64,000 nt of DNA from Acidobacteriota bacterium (lineage in GTDB: Bacteria; Acidobacteriota; Terriglobia; Bryobacterales; Bryobacteraceae), in the NCBI GenBank assembly GCA_018268715.1, contig JAFDVZ010000003.1:124001-188000 (forward strand). Reading direction: 5' to 3'. The position numbers and the translations under genes are program-made. The notes beneath the pieces are model-generated. The model had not been told where the DNA came from and did not search any database. It saw nothing but the letters and a program-made list of their open reading frames with translations. Below, one piece after another: positions 11,090 to 23,214 of this stretch; within the stretch, counting starts at the first letter, position 1, and the number at the start of each line of letters is the position of its first letter.

Positions 11090-11115
11090 GGGGTGGCCTC
11101 ACTCGAGTCCACCCC
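11090..11115. terminator. Hairpin between convergent genes
   Basis: GGGGTGG at 11090-11096 pairs perfectly with CCACCCC at 11109-11115, with a 12-base loop, in the 38-base gap between the converging kinase and glutathione peroxidase genes. There is no U-tract on either side, so its role as an intrinsic terminator is uncertain. Confidence 0.35.
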
Positions 11116-11117
11116 AC

Positions 11118-11642
11118 TTACTTCCCCAAAGCCGCTTCCACCGCCTCCACTAACTCCGGAGCATCCGGCTTCACCGGAGAATCGAACTTCCGGATCACGA
11201 CGCCGTCTTTGCCGACCAGGAACTTAGTGAAATTCCACTTCACCTCGCCGCCGGCGTCAACCAGGTACTTATAAAGCGGATCGGTGTCGTCGCCCTTCAC
11301 CGACACCTTACTCATCATCGGAAACGTGACGCTATATTTGCGCGTGCAGAACGTCTTGATCTCCGCCTCGGTCCCCGGCTCCTGTCCGCCGAAGTTATTC
11401 GCGGGAACGCCCACCAACACCAGGCCCTGGTCCTTGTATTTCTCGTACAAAGCCTCCAGCCCGGTATACTGCGGCGTGAACCCGCATTTGGAAGCGACAT
11501 TCACAATCAGCAACACCTTGCCCTTGTAGGCGGCAAGCGGCGCGGGCGCGCCGTCAATCGACTTCATCGTGAACTCGTAGACGTTGGAAGCCGCGAAGGC
11601 GCTGGAAGCAAGCATAAGCGTTAAGGCGATTCGTGGAAGCAC
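11118..11642 (-). CDS. Exported glutathione peroxidase-family protein
   Basis: 174 residues with a signal peptide (1-18, ending AFAAS). Thioredoxin-fold peroxidase: peroxidatic Cys53 in NVASKCGFTPQY, Gln87 in PANNFGGQEPG and the Trp-Asn pair in VKWNFTKFLV, i.e. the full Cys/Gln/Trp/Asn set of Cys-type GPx (no selenocysteine). Such bacterial enzymes usually take electrons from thioredoxin-like partners and reduce organic peroxides. Export to the periplasm is predicted from the leader. It is the last gene after GH35, 40 bases downstream. Confidence 0.93.
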   Translation of the reverse strand: MLPRIALTLMLASSAFAASNVYEFTMKSIDGAPAPLAAYKGKVLLIVNVASKCGFTPQYTGLEALYEKYKDQGLVLVGVPANNFGGQEPGTEAEIKTFCTRKYSVTFPMMSKVSVKGDDTDPLYKYLVDAGGEVKWNFTKFLVGKDGVVIRKFDSPVKPDAPELVEAVEAALGK

Positions 11643-11682
11643 CCCCGAGTGATGCCCGCCATCGCCTCGACGATTCAGAAAT

Positions 11683-13494
11683 CTACGCGTCGCGGACCGC
11701 CGCTTTCAGCCCCGCCACCGATCGCGCCCCGCCGTCCTCCAACTCGAGCACAACCACCTCATTCCGCCCCTTCTTCAGCCACACGCCCGGGCAGTACAGC
11801 GACCGTTGCGGTCCCACCGACCAATGCCTCCCCAGGTTCCGCCCATTCACCCACACCAACCCCTTGCCCCACCCGCGCATATCGATGAACGTGTCGCCCG
11901 TCGCCGCCAACTCAAAATATCCACGATGAAACGCCGGAGCCCCCGCCCGCCTTTCCGAAAACCGCAGCCCGTCGAGCGTCGCCAGCGGCAGCGAGTACAT
12001 CGCCCATCCCGTCACCGCCTCGCCGTCCAGCGTCACCCGCTCGGTAATCCCCTTCCGGTCCTCCAGCAGCTTCGGCCCGAAGTTGATCCGGCCCATATTC
12101 TCCACCAGGATCTCGAGCGGCCCCTCGCCGGTCAGCGTGACGTCGAGCCCGGTCTGCAACAACCGCCGGTCGATCGAGCCCAACCGCCGGCCGCCTTCGA
12201 AGACCACCCCGTAATCGCGCAACTCCGTCACTTCCAACCGCGCCTTGCCCGCCTTCCGCGCCCGCGTGCGGTACAGCACAAAGCCGTAATCCTGCCCTAA
12301 CTCCTCAAACTTCAGCGGCCGCTCCGACTCGACCGGCTTGCCCAACAACTGCCGCAGCGCCGCCGTCTCCTTCAACTCAACCCGCGGGATTTCAATCCGC
12401 GGCAACGGCGCGGGCAACGGAGGCAGCGTCTCGCCCGGCGCCAGATGCTTCTTGATGACGTTCCTGTATAACTCGAACTTAGGCGCAATCCCGCCCGCCT
12501 CATCGATTGGCGAGTCATAATCATAACTCGTCACCGTCGGTTCATAGCCCTTGCCGACCGTGGCGAAGTTAGCCCCATTCATAAATCCGAACGAGGTCCC
12601 GCCGTGGACCATATACAGGTTGAACCCGATATTCCGCTCCAGCATCCAATCGATGCCGGCCAGATGGACTTTGTTATCGCCCGTGTGGTGTTTCTCGCCC
12701 CAGTGATCGAACCAGCCCACCCAATACTCGCCGCACATGCGCGGAACGCCCTGCCGGAACCGGGCGAAGTTCTCAAACTCCTTCTGCGGAGCCCCTCCGA
12801 AATTGATCACCGAAGCCAGCGTTGGCAGCGTGCCGCCCGCCAGCATCTTCGCCTCCGACCCATCGGCCGTATACAGCAGCACGCCGACATGGTTATCGGT
12901 GAAGATCCGCCGGATCGCATCCAGGTAGACTTTATCGGCGCCGAACGAGCCGTACTCGTTCTCCACCTGCATCATGATCACCGGCCCGCCGCGCGCAATC
13001 ACCAGCGGCGCCACCTCGGCCAGCAACCGCTTCATGTAGCGCCGCGCGGGCTCGAGAAACTTCGGATCCGTCGTGCGCACCCGGATATCCGGATCCCGCA
13101 TCAGCCACGCCGGAAACCCGCCGAACTCCCACTCCGCGCAGCTATAAGGACCCGGCCGCACAATCACCCACAGCCCCTCTTCCTGGGCCGTGCGGATGAA
13201 CGCCGCGATGTCCAGATTGCCGCTGAAATCGTAGACGCCCGGCCTGGGCTCGTGCAGGTTCCAGAAGGAGTACATGCACAGCGTGTTCAACCCCATCGAC
13301 CGCATCTTCTTCATGCGGTCGCGCCAGTACTCGCGGGAAATGCGCGCGTAGTGCATCTCGCCCGAACGCACGACAAACGGCTTGCCGTCCAGCACGAAAC
13401 GGTCGCCTTGAATGCCAAAGGAGTGCTGTTCGGCCGCCGGGGCGGGCAGCGCGGCCGCGGCCAGGGATTGGAGTATTTCTCTCCGGGTCTTCAT
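11683..13494 (-). CDS. Exported GH35 beta-galactosidase
   Basis: 603 residues. The leader MKTRREILQS with a hydrophobic Ala-rich stretch looks like a Tat signal. The TIM barrel begins at about 30 (FVLDGKPFVVRSGEMHYARI); the acid/base is Glu180 in MQVENEYGSFG, and the nucleophile is Glu256 in MCGEYWVGWFDHWGE. The C-terminal 200 residues carry jelly-roll domains with the typical FDMRGWGKG/VNGRNLGRHW-type pattern (here IDMRGWGKGLVWVNGRNLGR). It releases beta-linked galactose from plant-type polysaccharides or glycans, probably in the periplasm. It follows a small exported protein by eight bases and precedes gpx. Confidence 0.95.
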   Translation of the reverse strand: MKTRREILQSLAAAALPAPAAEQHSFGIQGDRFVLDGKPFVVRSGEMHYARISREYWRDRMKKMRSMGLNTLCMYSFWNLHEPRPGVYDFSGNLDIAAFIRTAQEEGLWVIVRPGPYSCAEWEFGGFPAWLMRDPDIRVRTTDPKFLEPARRYMKRLLAEVAPLVIARGGPVIMMQVENEYGSFGADKVYLDAIRRIFTDNHVGVLLYTADGSEAKMLAGGTLPTLASVINFGGAPQKEFENFARFRQGVPRMCGEYWVGWFDHWGEKHHTGDNKVHLAGIDWMLERNIGFNLYMVHGGTSFGFMNGANFATVGKGYEPTVTSYDYDSPIDEAGGIAPKFELYRNVIKKHLAPGETLPPLPAPLPRIEIPRVELKETAALRQLLGKPVESERPLKFEELGQDYGFVLYRTRARKAGKARLEVTELRDYGVVFEGGRRLGSIDRRLLQTGLDVTLTGEGPLEILVENMGRINFGPKLLEDRKGITERVTLDGEAVTGWAMYSLPLATLDGLRFSERRAGAPAFHRGYFELAATGDTFIDMRGWGKGLVWVNGRNLGRHWSVGPQRSLYCPGVWLKKGRNEVVVLELEDGGARSVAGLKAAVRDA

Positions 13495-13502
13495 CCTCTC
13501 TA

Positions 13503-13742
13503 TTATTTCGCAGGGCGCTTCCGGTAGTTATTTACGTTCACCACCACGGGCTGCCAGGTGTAGCGCCACATCTTCGCGGCGCACATTTCCAGGCTGCCGT
13601 CCTGCATGAAGGCCCGGCGAAGCGTGGGATCGGCGTTGGCGGCCGTGGGCCAGAACTCGCCTTGGTTAGATGCCTTACACTGCGGCTTCGGCCCCGTCGT
13701 GAACACCGCCGCCAGGATAAACCCGAAAACCACCTGTCCCAT
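13503..13742 (-). CDS. Small exported protein of unknown function
   Basis: 79 residues from ATG at 13740-13742; an alternative ATG at 13824-13826 would add 28 hydrophobic residues (MVPRLVKCLRLIRG). Hydrophobic N-terminus, then CKASNQGEFWPTAANADP and LEMCAAKMWRYTWQPVVVNV: two Cys and three Trp residues in a compact protein that looks conserved rather than random. The segment upstream of 13826 in the same frame is antisense to the chemoreceptor and not part of the gene. It lies eight bases before the GH35 start and is probably cotranscribed. I do not recognise a named family. Confidence 0.55.
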   Translation of the reverse strand: MGQVVFGFILAAVFTTGPKPQCKASNQGEFWPTAANADPTLRRAFMQDGSLEMCAAKMWRYTWQPVVVNVNNYRKRPAK

Positions 13743-13989
13743 TGCCTGATTCTGAGGCGGGAGCCCTAGAATGACCAGGGCGATACCTCTTATTAGGCGC
13801 AAACACTTGACCAATCTTGGTACCATTACCGCCGTTCTACGCGGCTCTAGAACTGAAGCGTCGATATGTTCATCGTAGGAATGACAGCCGGCGGGGCACA
13901 TTGACTGACGCGAGATAGCGCATCCCAGGCTGCGACTTTCGCCGGCGTCTCTGGAATCCTTCGAGTTATCCGAACGACTGGAATTGTTT

Positions 13990-15411
13990 ATGACCATTGG
14001 TAGAAAATTGATGCTTGCCTTCGGCGTGTCACTAGCCTTGACGGCGGCGCTGAGTGTCGAGTGTCTCACCGCTGTGGGTGGACTCGGCGCACGGCTTGAG
14101 TTCACGGCTTCGGCCACCACTCGCAAGACCGAACTGGTTGGCGAGTTAAAAAGCGTGACGGCGGACGTTCGCGCGGCGGTTCGGCAGGCAGTGCTTTCCA
14201 CCTCGCTCCGCGACGACGCCGATTATCGAAACGCGCGGGCGAGCGTGACGGCATCGCTCGAGCGAATGAATGCTCTGCTCGACGAACTGCGCCCGCTGTT
14301 GGAAAGCAGGGACACCGCAGCGGCGGACTCCATCGCCGCCAGCTTGACGGGCTGGAAAGCCGCGATCGACCGGCTTGACCAGGCCTGCCGCGAGGGGAAG
14401 GCCGACGAAGCCAACCAGATCCGCAAGGGGCCGCAGCGCACGCTCGCCAACGCCATCACGAAGGCGGCCGACGAGATCGCCGCCGCGCAACGCGAGGTGA
14501 ATCGGACCACCTCCGCGGAAGCGAGGTCCTTTGTCCAGAGCAGTCGCTGGACGGCGCTGATGTTCGTGGCCATCGCACTGGCTTCCGCGCTGGGCGGGTT
14601 CATGGTGTTGCATCGCAGCCTGGCGGCGCTGCGCGGAGTGGCCAGCCGGGTCGACGACACCGCCGAACAACTGGCGCAGTCGGCGGGTCAGGCGTCGGCT
14701 TCCTCACAGGTGCTGGCTTCGGGCGCCACCCAGCAGGCGGCCTCACTCGAGGAGAGTTCCGCCGCGGCCGAGCAGGTGAGCGGCATGAGTCGCAGTAACG
14801 CCGAACACGCCCGCGCCGCCGCCGATCTGATGTCGGAGGCCGCCACCCGCGTCCGAGCGGCGAATGAGAGTCTGACTCAGATGGTGGATTCAATGGGTCA
14901 GATCCGAACCTCGAGCGACAAGATCTCCCGCATCATTCGCGTGATCGATGAGATCGCCTTTCAGACCAACATCCTGGCGCTCAACGCCGCGGTGGAGGCG
15001 GCCCGCGCCGGTGAAGTCGGCATGGGCTTCGGCGTAGTGGCCGATGAGGTCCGCAGCCTCTCGCAGCGTTGCGCCCAGGCCGCCCGCGATACGTCCGTCC
15101 TCATCGAGGAATCCATCCAACGGTCGGTGGAAGCCGCAGAGTGCGTGGATGGCGTCGCCAATTCGGTGCGGGGCGTGACGGATCTGGCGCTCCAGGCCAA
15201 GAATCTGGTGGACGAGATCAACGCTGGAAGTCAGGAACAAAACCGGGGAGTCACGTCGATCACCGAGGCCATCGTGCAGATCCAGGAGGTCGTCCAGTCC
15301 TCGGCAGCAAGCGCCGAACAGGGCGCGGCCACCGGTTCGGAGATGAGTTCCCAGGCCGATTCCATGCGCGACGTCGCCAAGAAGTTGCGCTATCTGGTCG
15401 GCGCGGCCTGA
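13990..15411 (+). CDS. Methyl-accepting chemotaxis protein
   Basis: Transmembrane chemoreceptor. Start chosen at ATG 13990 (MTIGRKLMLAF, the common opening of this family) rather than the TTG two codons earlier. TM1 at about 7-28, a periplasmic four-helix-bundle-like ligand region to about 185, TM2 at about 188-210, and then directly the cytoplasmic signalling domain; I see no clear HAMP domain. The hairpin tip EIAFQTNILALNAAVEAARAGE followed by GFGVVADEVRSLSQR is diagnostic for CheA/CheW coupling. It stands alone with no che genes nearby. A short TM2-to-signalling linker without HAMP is typical of a Mcp subclass common in Acidobacteria and Proteobacteria. Confidence 0.93.
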   Translation: MTIGRKLMLAFGVSLALTAALSVECLTAVGGLGARLEFTASATTRKTELVGELKSVTADVRAAVRQAVLSTSLRDDADYRNARASVTASLERMNALLDELRPLLESRDTAAADSIAASLTGWKAAIDRLDQACREGKADEANQIRKGPQRTLANAITKAADEIAAAQREVNRTTSAEARSFVQSSRWTALMFVAIALASALGGFMVLHRSLAALRGVASRVDDTAEQLAQSAGQASASSQVLASGATQQAASLEESSAAAEQVSGMSRSNAEHARAAADLMSEAATRVRAANESLTQMVDSMGQIRTSSDKISRIIRVIDEIAFQTNILALNAAVEAARAGEVGMGFGVVADEVRSLSQRCAQAARDTSVLIEESIQRSVEAAECVDGVANSVRGVTDLALQAKNLVDEINAGSQEQNRGVTSITEAIVQIQEVVQSSAASAEQGAATGSEMSSQADSMRDVAKKLRYLVGAA

Positions 15412-15430
15412 CCCTCACGGGTACTCAAAA

Positions 15431-15520
15431 TCGGGGCAGGGGGAAGTCTCGCGACTTCTCCACTCCCACACCACCGGACATGCGGGTTCTACTGCGAGAT
15501 CTTCGCTAGGACATCACCTC
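15431..15520 (-). mobile_element. Probable remnant of the 3' end of a group II intron
   Basis: Read on the minus strand, this gap between converging genes gives ACCCGCAT, GTCCGGTGGTGTGGGAG, a perfect 6-base hairpin with GCGA loop (15443-15458, GAAGTC/GACTTC) and an end at CCCCGAT. This order (domain V 3' strand, a GGTGGTGTGGGAG joint, a domain VI-like hairpin, CCCGAT 3' end) is what I know from bacterial group II introns of this class. The domain V 5' strand is not recognisable and no reverse transcriptase is present, so it would be a decayed tail only. It is a recollection-based match, not an alignment. Confidence 0.38.
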
Positions 15521-15586
15521 CATCAGGTTGTCCAAGGGACCTTCCCCCCGAGCTGTCGCACAGGCTACGGCACACCAAGAAAGAAA

Positions 15587-15608
15587 CCGCCGGGGTCTCC
15601 CCCGGCGG
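15587..15608. terminator. Bidirectional intrinsic terminator
   Basis: CCGCCGGGG at 15587-15595 pairs perfectly with CCCCGGCGG at 15600-15608 around a TCTC loop. CTTTCGTTTT follows on the plus strand and TTTCTTTCTT on the minus strand, so it can stop both the chemoreceptor transcript and the radical SAM transcript, whose stop codon is about 30 bases away at 15639. Confidence 0.8.
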
Positions 15609-15638
15609 CTTTCGTTTTACTGCGGTGTTCGCGAGAGC

Positions 15639-17753
<2,115 letters not shown>

Positions 17754-17906
17754 GGTCCTCAGCTTTCGGTTCTTGGTGCGGTCTGTTTGCAGTATAGGAG
17801 GTCGCCGGGAAGGGGCATACGAGATTTTGTCCAAGCGGCGGTTTTGGACCTTCGACGGCAAAATCCGGGGTTGAACGGTTTCCGGCTCTTTGCCGGCCTG
17901 AATGCC

Positions 17907-17935
17907 TTGATAGCAAAGAAGATAGGCGCTATCGT
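17907..17935 (+). promoter_or_regulatory. Sigma-70-like promoter with overlapping inverted repeat, upstream of acyl-CoA dehydrogenase
   Basis: TTGATA at 17907-17912, a 17-base spacer and TATCGT at 17930-17935, about 47 bases before the ATG at 17982. An inverted repeat GATAGC (17909-17914) / GCTATC (17928-17933) overlaps both hexamers and could be an operator. The spacing is ideal; the -10 is moderate. Confidence 0.42.
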
Positions 17936-17981
17936 ATCAATAGTTCCGGCGGCCCACCGGCCGTCCGGGAAAGGCCAGGTG

Positions 17982-19124
17982 ATGATGGATTTCGAATATA
18001 CTTCCGAACAACTCCATCTGCGCCGCTCGGTCCGCGAGTTCGCCGAAGCCGAACTGGCGCCCTACGTCCTCGAATGGGACGAAACGCAGACGTTTCCGCT
18101 CGAAGCTGTCAAAAAAGCCGCAAAACTTGGTTTTTTGGGGGTGGTTTTTCCGGAGGAACTGGGTGGCGCGGGGCTTTCCTACGTTGATTATTGCATTGTG
18201 ATTGAGGAGTTGGCGCGCGTGGATCCGTCCGTCGCGCTGATTGTCGCGGCGCATAACTCCTTGTGCACCAATCACATATACACCGCCGGCAACGACGAAC
18301 AGAGGCGCCGGTACATACCTAGTCTGGCTACTGGAGAGTGGATCGGCTGCTGGTCCCTCACAGAGCCCGAAGCGGGCTCGGACGCTGCCGGAACGCGCAC
18401 AAAAGCGTACAAAAACGACGGTTTTTGGGTGCTAAATGGCGCAAAAACGTTCACTACGAACGCCCATGACGCACAGGTTTGCGTGGCCATGGCGGTGACG
18501 GACCGGACGGCGTCCCACCGCGGAATCTCCGCTTTCATCATCGAACAGGGCACGCCGGGGTTCCGGCCCGGCAAGAAGGAGAACAAGCTCGGGATGCGGG
18601 CGAGTTCCACCGGCGAGGTGCTGTTCACCGATTGCCGGATCCCGGAGTCACAACTGCTTGGCCGGGAGGGTGAGGGATTTGTCGACAGCCTGAGGATCCT
18701 GGACGGCGGGCGGATCTCGATCGCCGCGCTGGCGCTTGGGACCGCGCATGGGGCTTACGACGCCGCCCTGCAGTACTCGAAGAATCGGCGGCAGTTCGGA
18801 AGGGCGATTTCGGAGTTCCAATCGATACAGAACAAGCTGGCGGACATGGCGACGGCGATCGAGGCGGCGCGGCTGATGACGTATCGGGCGGCCTCGAAGA
18901 AGGACCGGGGCGAGAAGGTGACGCTGGAATCGGCGATGGCGAAGCTGTTCGCCTCGGAATCGGCGGTGCGGATCTGCGACGACGCACTACAGATCCATGG
19001 TGGCTACGGATTCATCAAGGACTACCCGGTGGAGAAGTTCTACCGGGACGTCAAGCTGGGGACCATCGGCGAGGGGACCAGTGAGATCCAGCGCCTGGTG
19101 ATCGCTCGGCAATTGCTGAAGTGA
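17982..19124 (+). CDS. Acyl-CoA dehydrogenase
   Basis: FAD-dependent alpha,beta-desaturation of an acyl-CoA, feeding electrons to ETF. 380 residues from ATG 17982 (an adjacent second ATG at 17985 is equally possible), with CAGG just upstream. N-terminal helical domain, [12 protein letters not shown] at about 125-136, the FTTNAHDA segment, RRQFGRAI, then [23 protein letters not shown] and [19 protein letters not shown]; the Glu in GEGTSEIQ is the expected catalytic base of the short/medium-chain and butyryl-CoA type. It is monocistronic and divergent from the radical SAM gene. The longer in-frame opening from 17184 is antisense to the radical SAM gene and was discarded. Confidence 0.95.
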   Translation: MMDFEYTSEQLHLRRSVREFAEAELAPYVLEWDETQTFPLEAVKKAAKLGFLGVVFPEELGGAGLSYVDYCIVIEELARVDPSVALIVAAHNSLCTNHIYTAGNDEQRRRYIPSLATGEWIGCWSLTEPEAGSDAAGTRTKAYKNDGFWVLNGAKTFTTNAHDAQVCVAMAVTDRTASHRGISAFIIEQGTPGFRPGKKENKLGMRASSTGEVLFTDCRIPESQLLGREGEGFVDSLRILDGGRISIAALALGTAHGAYDAALQYSKNRRQFGRAISEFQSIQNKLADMATAIEAARLMTYRAASKKDRGEKVTLESAMAKLFASESAVRICDDALQIHGGYGFIKDYPVEKFYRDVKLGTIGEGTSEIQRLVIARQLLK

Positions 19125-19442
19125 GGGGGCTCGGGGTGGCGCTGGCGGAGAGGGCGAGCGGCTGTTTGGCCCAAGGCGGCGAACGGCGCGAGATTGCGCG
19201 TCTTGCTTTTTGTGATTGCGAGCAAACTGTTGCTGAGTGCGCCCGTTGTATTGGTCGCCGCTGTTATCGTCTTCTGGTTCGCTCTGCCCGCCCAACTGGG
19301 ATGGGCCGTGGACTGCGTACAACGCGGTTAGCAGGGCGGCGATTCATAGGAAGTTCGGACGCGACGTCGTGGCGGAGACCTGGGATCGGCAGCGCCTCCA
19401 ATTCCGGCGCGGGCGCGGGCGGACTGGTGTAACTCCTTAGCG
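19125..19442 (+). other. 318-base gap without a convincing gene
   Basis: Lies between the converging acyl-CoA dehydrogenase and permease genes. The only protein-like trace is a short hydrophobic reading frame, 19203 (TTG) or 19212 (GTG) to the TAG at 19329-19331, containing LLLSAPVVLVAAVIVFWFAL, a single membrane-span-like helix. It has no clear ribosome site. A second frame continues with AAIHRKFGRDVVAETWDRQ, so the stretch may be a frameshifted remnant. I cannot name it. Confidence 0.3.
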
Positions 19443-20690
19443 TCACTCGTAGCGGAGGCAGACTATCGGGTCCAGGTTCGCCGCGCGGTTGGCTGGGTAG
19501 TAGCCGAAAAAGACGCCTACGGCTACGGACATGCCGACGCCCAAAGTGATCCATAGCGGCGATAGCGAGGCTGGGATCGAGGGGAGGAAGGTTCGAACCA
19601 GGAACGCCACCAGGCCGCCGATCGCGATTCCGATCGCGCCTCCCGCCAGCGTCAGCATCGTCGCTTCCATCAGGAATTGGATGCGGATGTCTTTCTTGCG
19701 CGCGCCCATCGCTTTTCGAACGCCGATTTCACTGGTCCGCTCCGTCACCGAGATCAACATGATGTTCATTACGCCGATGCCGCCTACCAGCAAACCTACG
19801 GAACTGATGACTCCCGTCAGGATGACTAATGCGCCGGTGAGTTGATTCCATAACGTACTCAGAAAGTCCGAGGCGATCACTTCGAAGTCGTTCTCGTCGC
19901 GGCCGTGCACCTTACGAATGCGGCGCATGGCCTCGACCACCTGGTCGAGCCCCGACTCCTTCGCCAGGTCGTCGCGCAGGATGAAGCCTACCGCAAGTTC
20001 CCTGGCTTCCGGATACTCCTTGTGAAACACCGTGAAGGGAATGATCGCGAATTGATCCACTCCCGGCCCGCCAAACAGGCCCGGGCTGCGGGCGAAGACG
20101 CCGATGACTTCGAAGTTGCGGCCGTTCAGACGGATGACGTGGCCTATCGGATCGATGGACGGGAACAGCGAATCCGCTACGTCCGCGCCCAGCACGACCA
20201 CGTGACGCGAATGCTCATTGTCGTACTTGCTGATGAAACGGCCGAATTCCACCGAGAACATCGGCACTACGTCGGCGTACTCGGGCTCGACGCCGCGCAC
20301 GATGCCGTTCTCCACTAACTGGCCTTCGTAACGAATCGTGTTGGAGTTTCCCAGGAAGCCGGCGCGGGTGCCGAACATGGTGACGCTCTTGATGGCCGGG
20401 CAGGAATCGCGCAGACGGCCGGCGTCCTCCGGGTCGATGTACTTGCGCAGACGGATCTTCTCCGGCATGCGGCCGGACGTGGCCGGCGGGATGCGGGAGA
20501 TGAAGTACGTATTCGGCCCGAATTGATTCACCTTGTCCTGGATGTACTGATTCAGGCCGGTGATGATGGCGGCCACCGAGATCACCGACGTTACGCCGAT
20601 GACGATGCCGAGCACCGTCAGCGCGCTGCGCACCTTGTGCGTGCGGAGCGTGTCGCCGGCGACGCCGAGGCTTTCGCGGAGGTCGATCAT
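19443..20690 (-). CDS. MacB-type ABC transporter permease (second of a tandem pair)
   Basis: 415 residues: N-terminal TM helix in HKVRSALTVLGIVIGVTSVISVAAI, a periplasmic MacB core domain (about 45-265), then the FtsX domain with three TM helices and the signature GGIGVMNIMLISVTERTSEIGVRKAMGA. Such proteins form dimers with a partner permease and work with a MacB-like ATPase to drive lipid, peptide or lipoprotein movement across the envelope mechanically. It starts three bases after the first permease stops, so the two probably assemble as a heterodimer. No ATPase gene is adjacent. Confidence 0.92.
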   Translation of the reverse strand: MIDLRESLGVAGDTLRTHKVRSALTVLGIVIGVTSVISVAAIITGLNQYIQDKVNQFGPNTYFISRIPPATSGRMPEKIRLRKYIDPEDAGRLRDSCPAIKSVTMFGTRAGFLGNSNTIRYEGQLVENGIVRGVEPEYADVVPMFSVEFGRFISKYDNEHSRHVVVLGADVADSLFPSIDPIGHVIRLNGRNFEVIGVFARSPGLFGGPGVDQFAIIPFTVFHKEYPEARELAVGFILRDDLAKESGLDQVVEAMRRIRKVHGRDENDFEVIASDFLSTLWNQLTGALVILTGVISSVGLLVGGIGVMNIMLISVTERTSEIGVRKAMGARKKDIRIQFLMEATMLTLAGGAIGIAIGGLVAFLVRTFLPSIPASLSPLWITLGVGMSVAVGVFFGYYPANRAANLDPIVCLRYE

Positions 20691-20693
20691 GAG

Positions 20694-21917
20694 TTATTCC
20701 GACCTCAGCGCCACTACCGGGTCGAGTTTCGCCGCGCGCGTGGCCGGATAGATGCCGAAGAAGAGTCCGATGACCGAGCTCATCACGACGCCGAGCATGG
20801 CGACCCACGTCTGCACCGACGCGGGAAACGATGTAAACGTCCGGATGGCGAGGGCGAACAGGAAGCCCGCGCCGACTCCGATGAAGCCGCCAATCAGGCA
20901 TTGCATGACGCTTTCGGTGAGGAACTGGCGGAGAATGTCCTGGCGCGTGGCGCCCATGGCCCGGCGGATGCCGATTTCCTTGGTGCGCTCGGTGACGCTG
21001 ACCAGCATGACGTTCATGATGACGATGCCGCCGACGATCGCCGAGATGGAGCTCACCATGATGAAGACCGAGAAAAAGGCCGAGCTGATGCTTTGCCACA
21101 GCGAGATGTAGCTGTCCTTGGTGGCCATGAAGAAGTCGTCGGGGGCGCCGGTGGCCAGGTGGCGGCGGGCGCGCAGGGTAAGACGGACTGAGTCCATGGC
21201 CTGCTGCATGCGCTGCTCGCCGGCGGCGTGGACATTGAAGGTGAGGCTCGAACGGCTGCCGCGCATCTTCAGAAACGCGCGGAGCGGGATGATGGCGAAG
21301 TTGTCCTGATCCTGGCCGAGGACGCTGCCGATCTTCTCAAATGTCCCGATGACTTCGAACTCCTCCGTGCCGATGCGGATCACCTTGCCCAACGGGTCGA
21401 CGGAGGCGAACAACTGTTCGGCGATGGTGGCGCCGATCAGGCAGACGCGGGCGCCGTGCTCATCCTCGACGGGCGTGAAGTAGCGGCCGTGTTCGACGGT
21501 GCGGGTGTCGATGTCGGCCATGTTCGGCGTGTGGCCGATGACGTCGATGTCCACCAGTTCGTTGTTGGCGTAACGGACGTGGGTGGTGAAATCGGCCGAG
21601 GCGCCGACGGCGTCGCATTCGCGGCACCCCGCGCCGACGGCCAGGTAGTCGTCGTAATCGATGCGTTTGTTGCGGCGCGATTTGATGACCAGGTTGAAGT
21701 CCGTGGTGGCGAAGGGCGTGCGCGCCACCTGGAACACGTCGGTTCCCAGGTTCGCGATCTTCTGTTCCACGTAGAGGTTCGCGCCCTGAACCAGCGTCAT
21801 CACCGTGATGAGCGTGGCCACGCCCATGGTGAGGCCGAGAACGGTGAGCGCCGCGCGCAGCTTATGGGCGCGCAGCGCTTCGATGCTCTGGCTGAGGTTG
21901 TCGTTGATGGCGACCAT
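20694..21917 (-). CDS. MacB-type ABC transporter permease (first of a tandem pair)
   Basis: 407 residues with the same layout as its downstream neighbour: TM1 in HKLRAALTVLGLTMGVATLITVMTLVQG, periplasmic MacB core, C-terminal FtsX domain with GGIVIMNVMLVSVTERTKEIGIRRAMGA. The core contains GAGCRECDAVGAS, two closely spaced Cys residues that could form a disulphide in the periplasm. It lies 21 bases after the tyrS stop and three before the second permease. The pair probably arose by duplication; the ATPase and adaptor must be supplied from elsewhere. Confidence 0.92.
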   Translation of the reverse strand: MVAINDNLSQSIEALRAHKLRAALTVLGLTMGVATLITVMTLVQGANLYVEQKIANLGTDVFQVARTPFATTDFNLVIKSRRNKRIDYDDYLAVGAGCRECDAVGASADFTTHVRYANNELVDIDVIGHTPNMADIDTRTVEHGRYFTPVEDEHGARVCLIGATIAEQLFASVDPLGKVIRIGTEEFEVIGTFEKIGSVLGQDQDNFAIIPLRAFLKMRGSRSSLTFNVHAAGEQRMQQAMDSVRLTLRARRHLATGAPDDFFMATKDSYISLWQSISSAFFSVFIMVSSISAIVGGIVIMNVMLVSVTERTKEIGIRRAMGATRQDILRQFLTESVMQCLIGGFIGVGAGFLFALAIRTFTSFPASVQTWVAMLGVVMSSVIGLFFGIYPATRAAKLDPVVALRSE

Positions 21918-21938
21918 ATGGCGGCCGGCCGCGGGCGG

Positions 21939-23168
<1,230 letters not shown>

Positions 23169-23214
23169 TTAGCGGGGATGAGGAGGGGCAGACTTGCGCC
23201 TGCCCCCTGGAGGA

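Noticed and set aside
13827-14201. Upstream part of the small exported protein frame
   Set aside because: Antisense to the chemoreceptor 5' end and its spacer; the protein-like part begins at 13742 or at most 13826.
19588-19600. GGTTCGAACC, resembling a tRNA T-loop
   Set aside because: Inside a permease coding region, with no acceptor stem, D-arm or anticodon arm around it.
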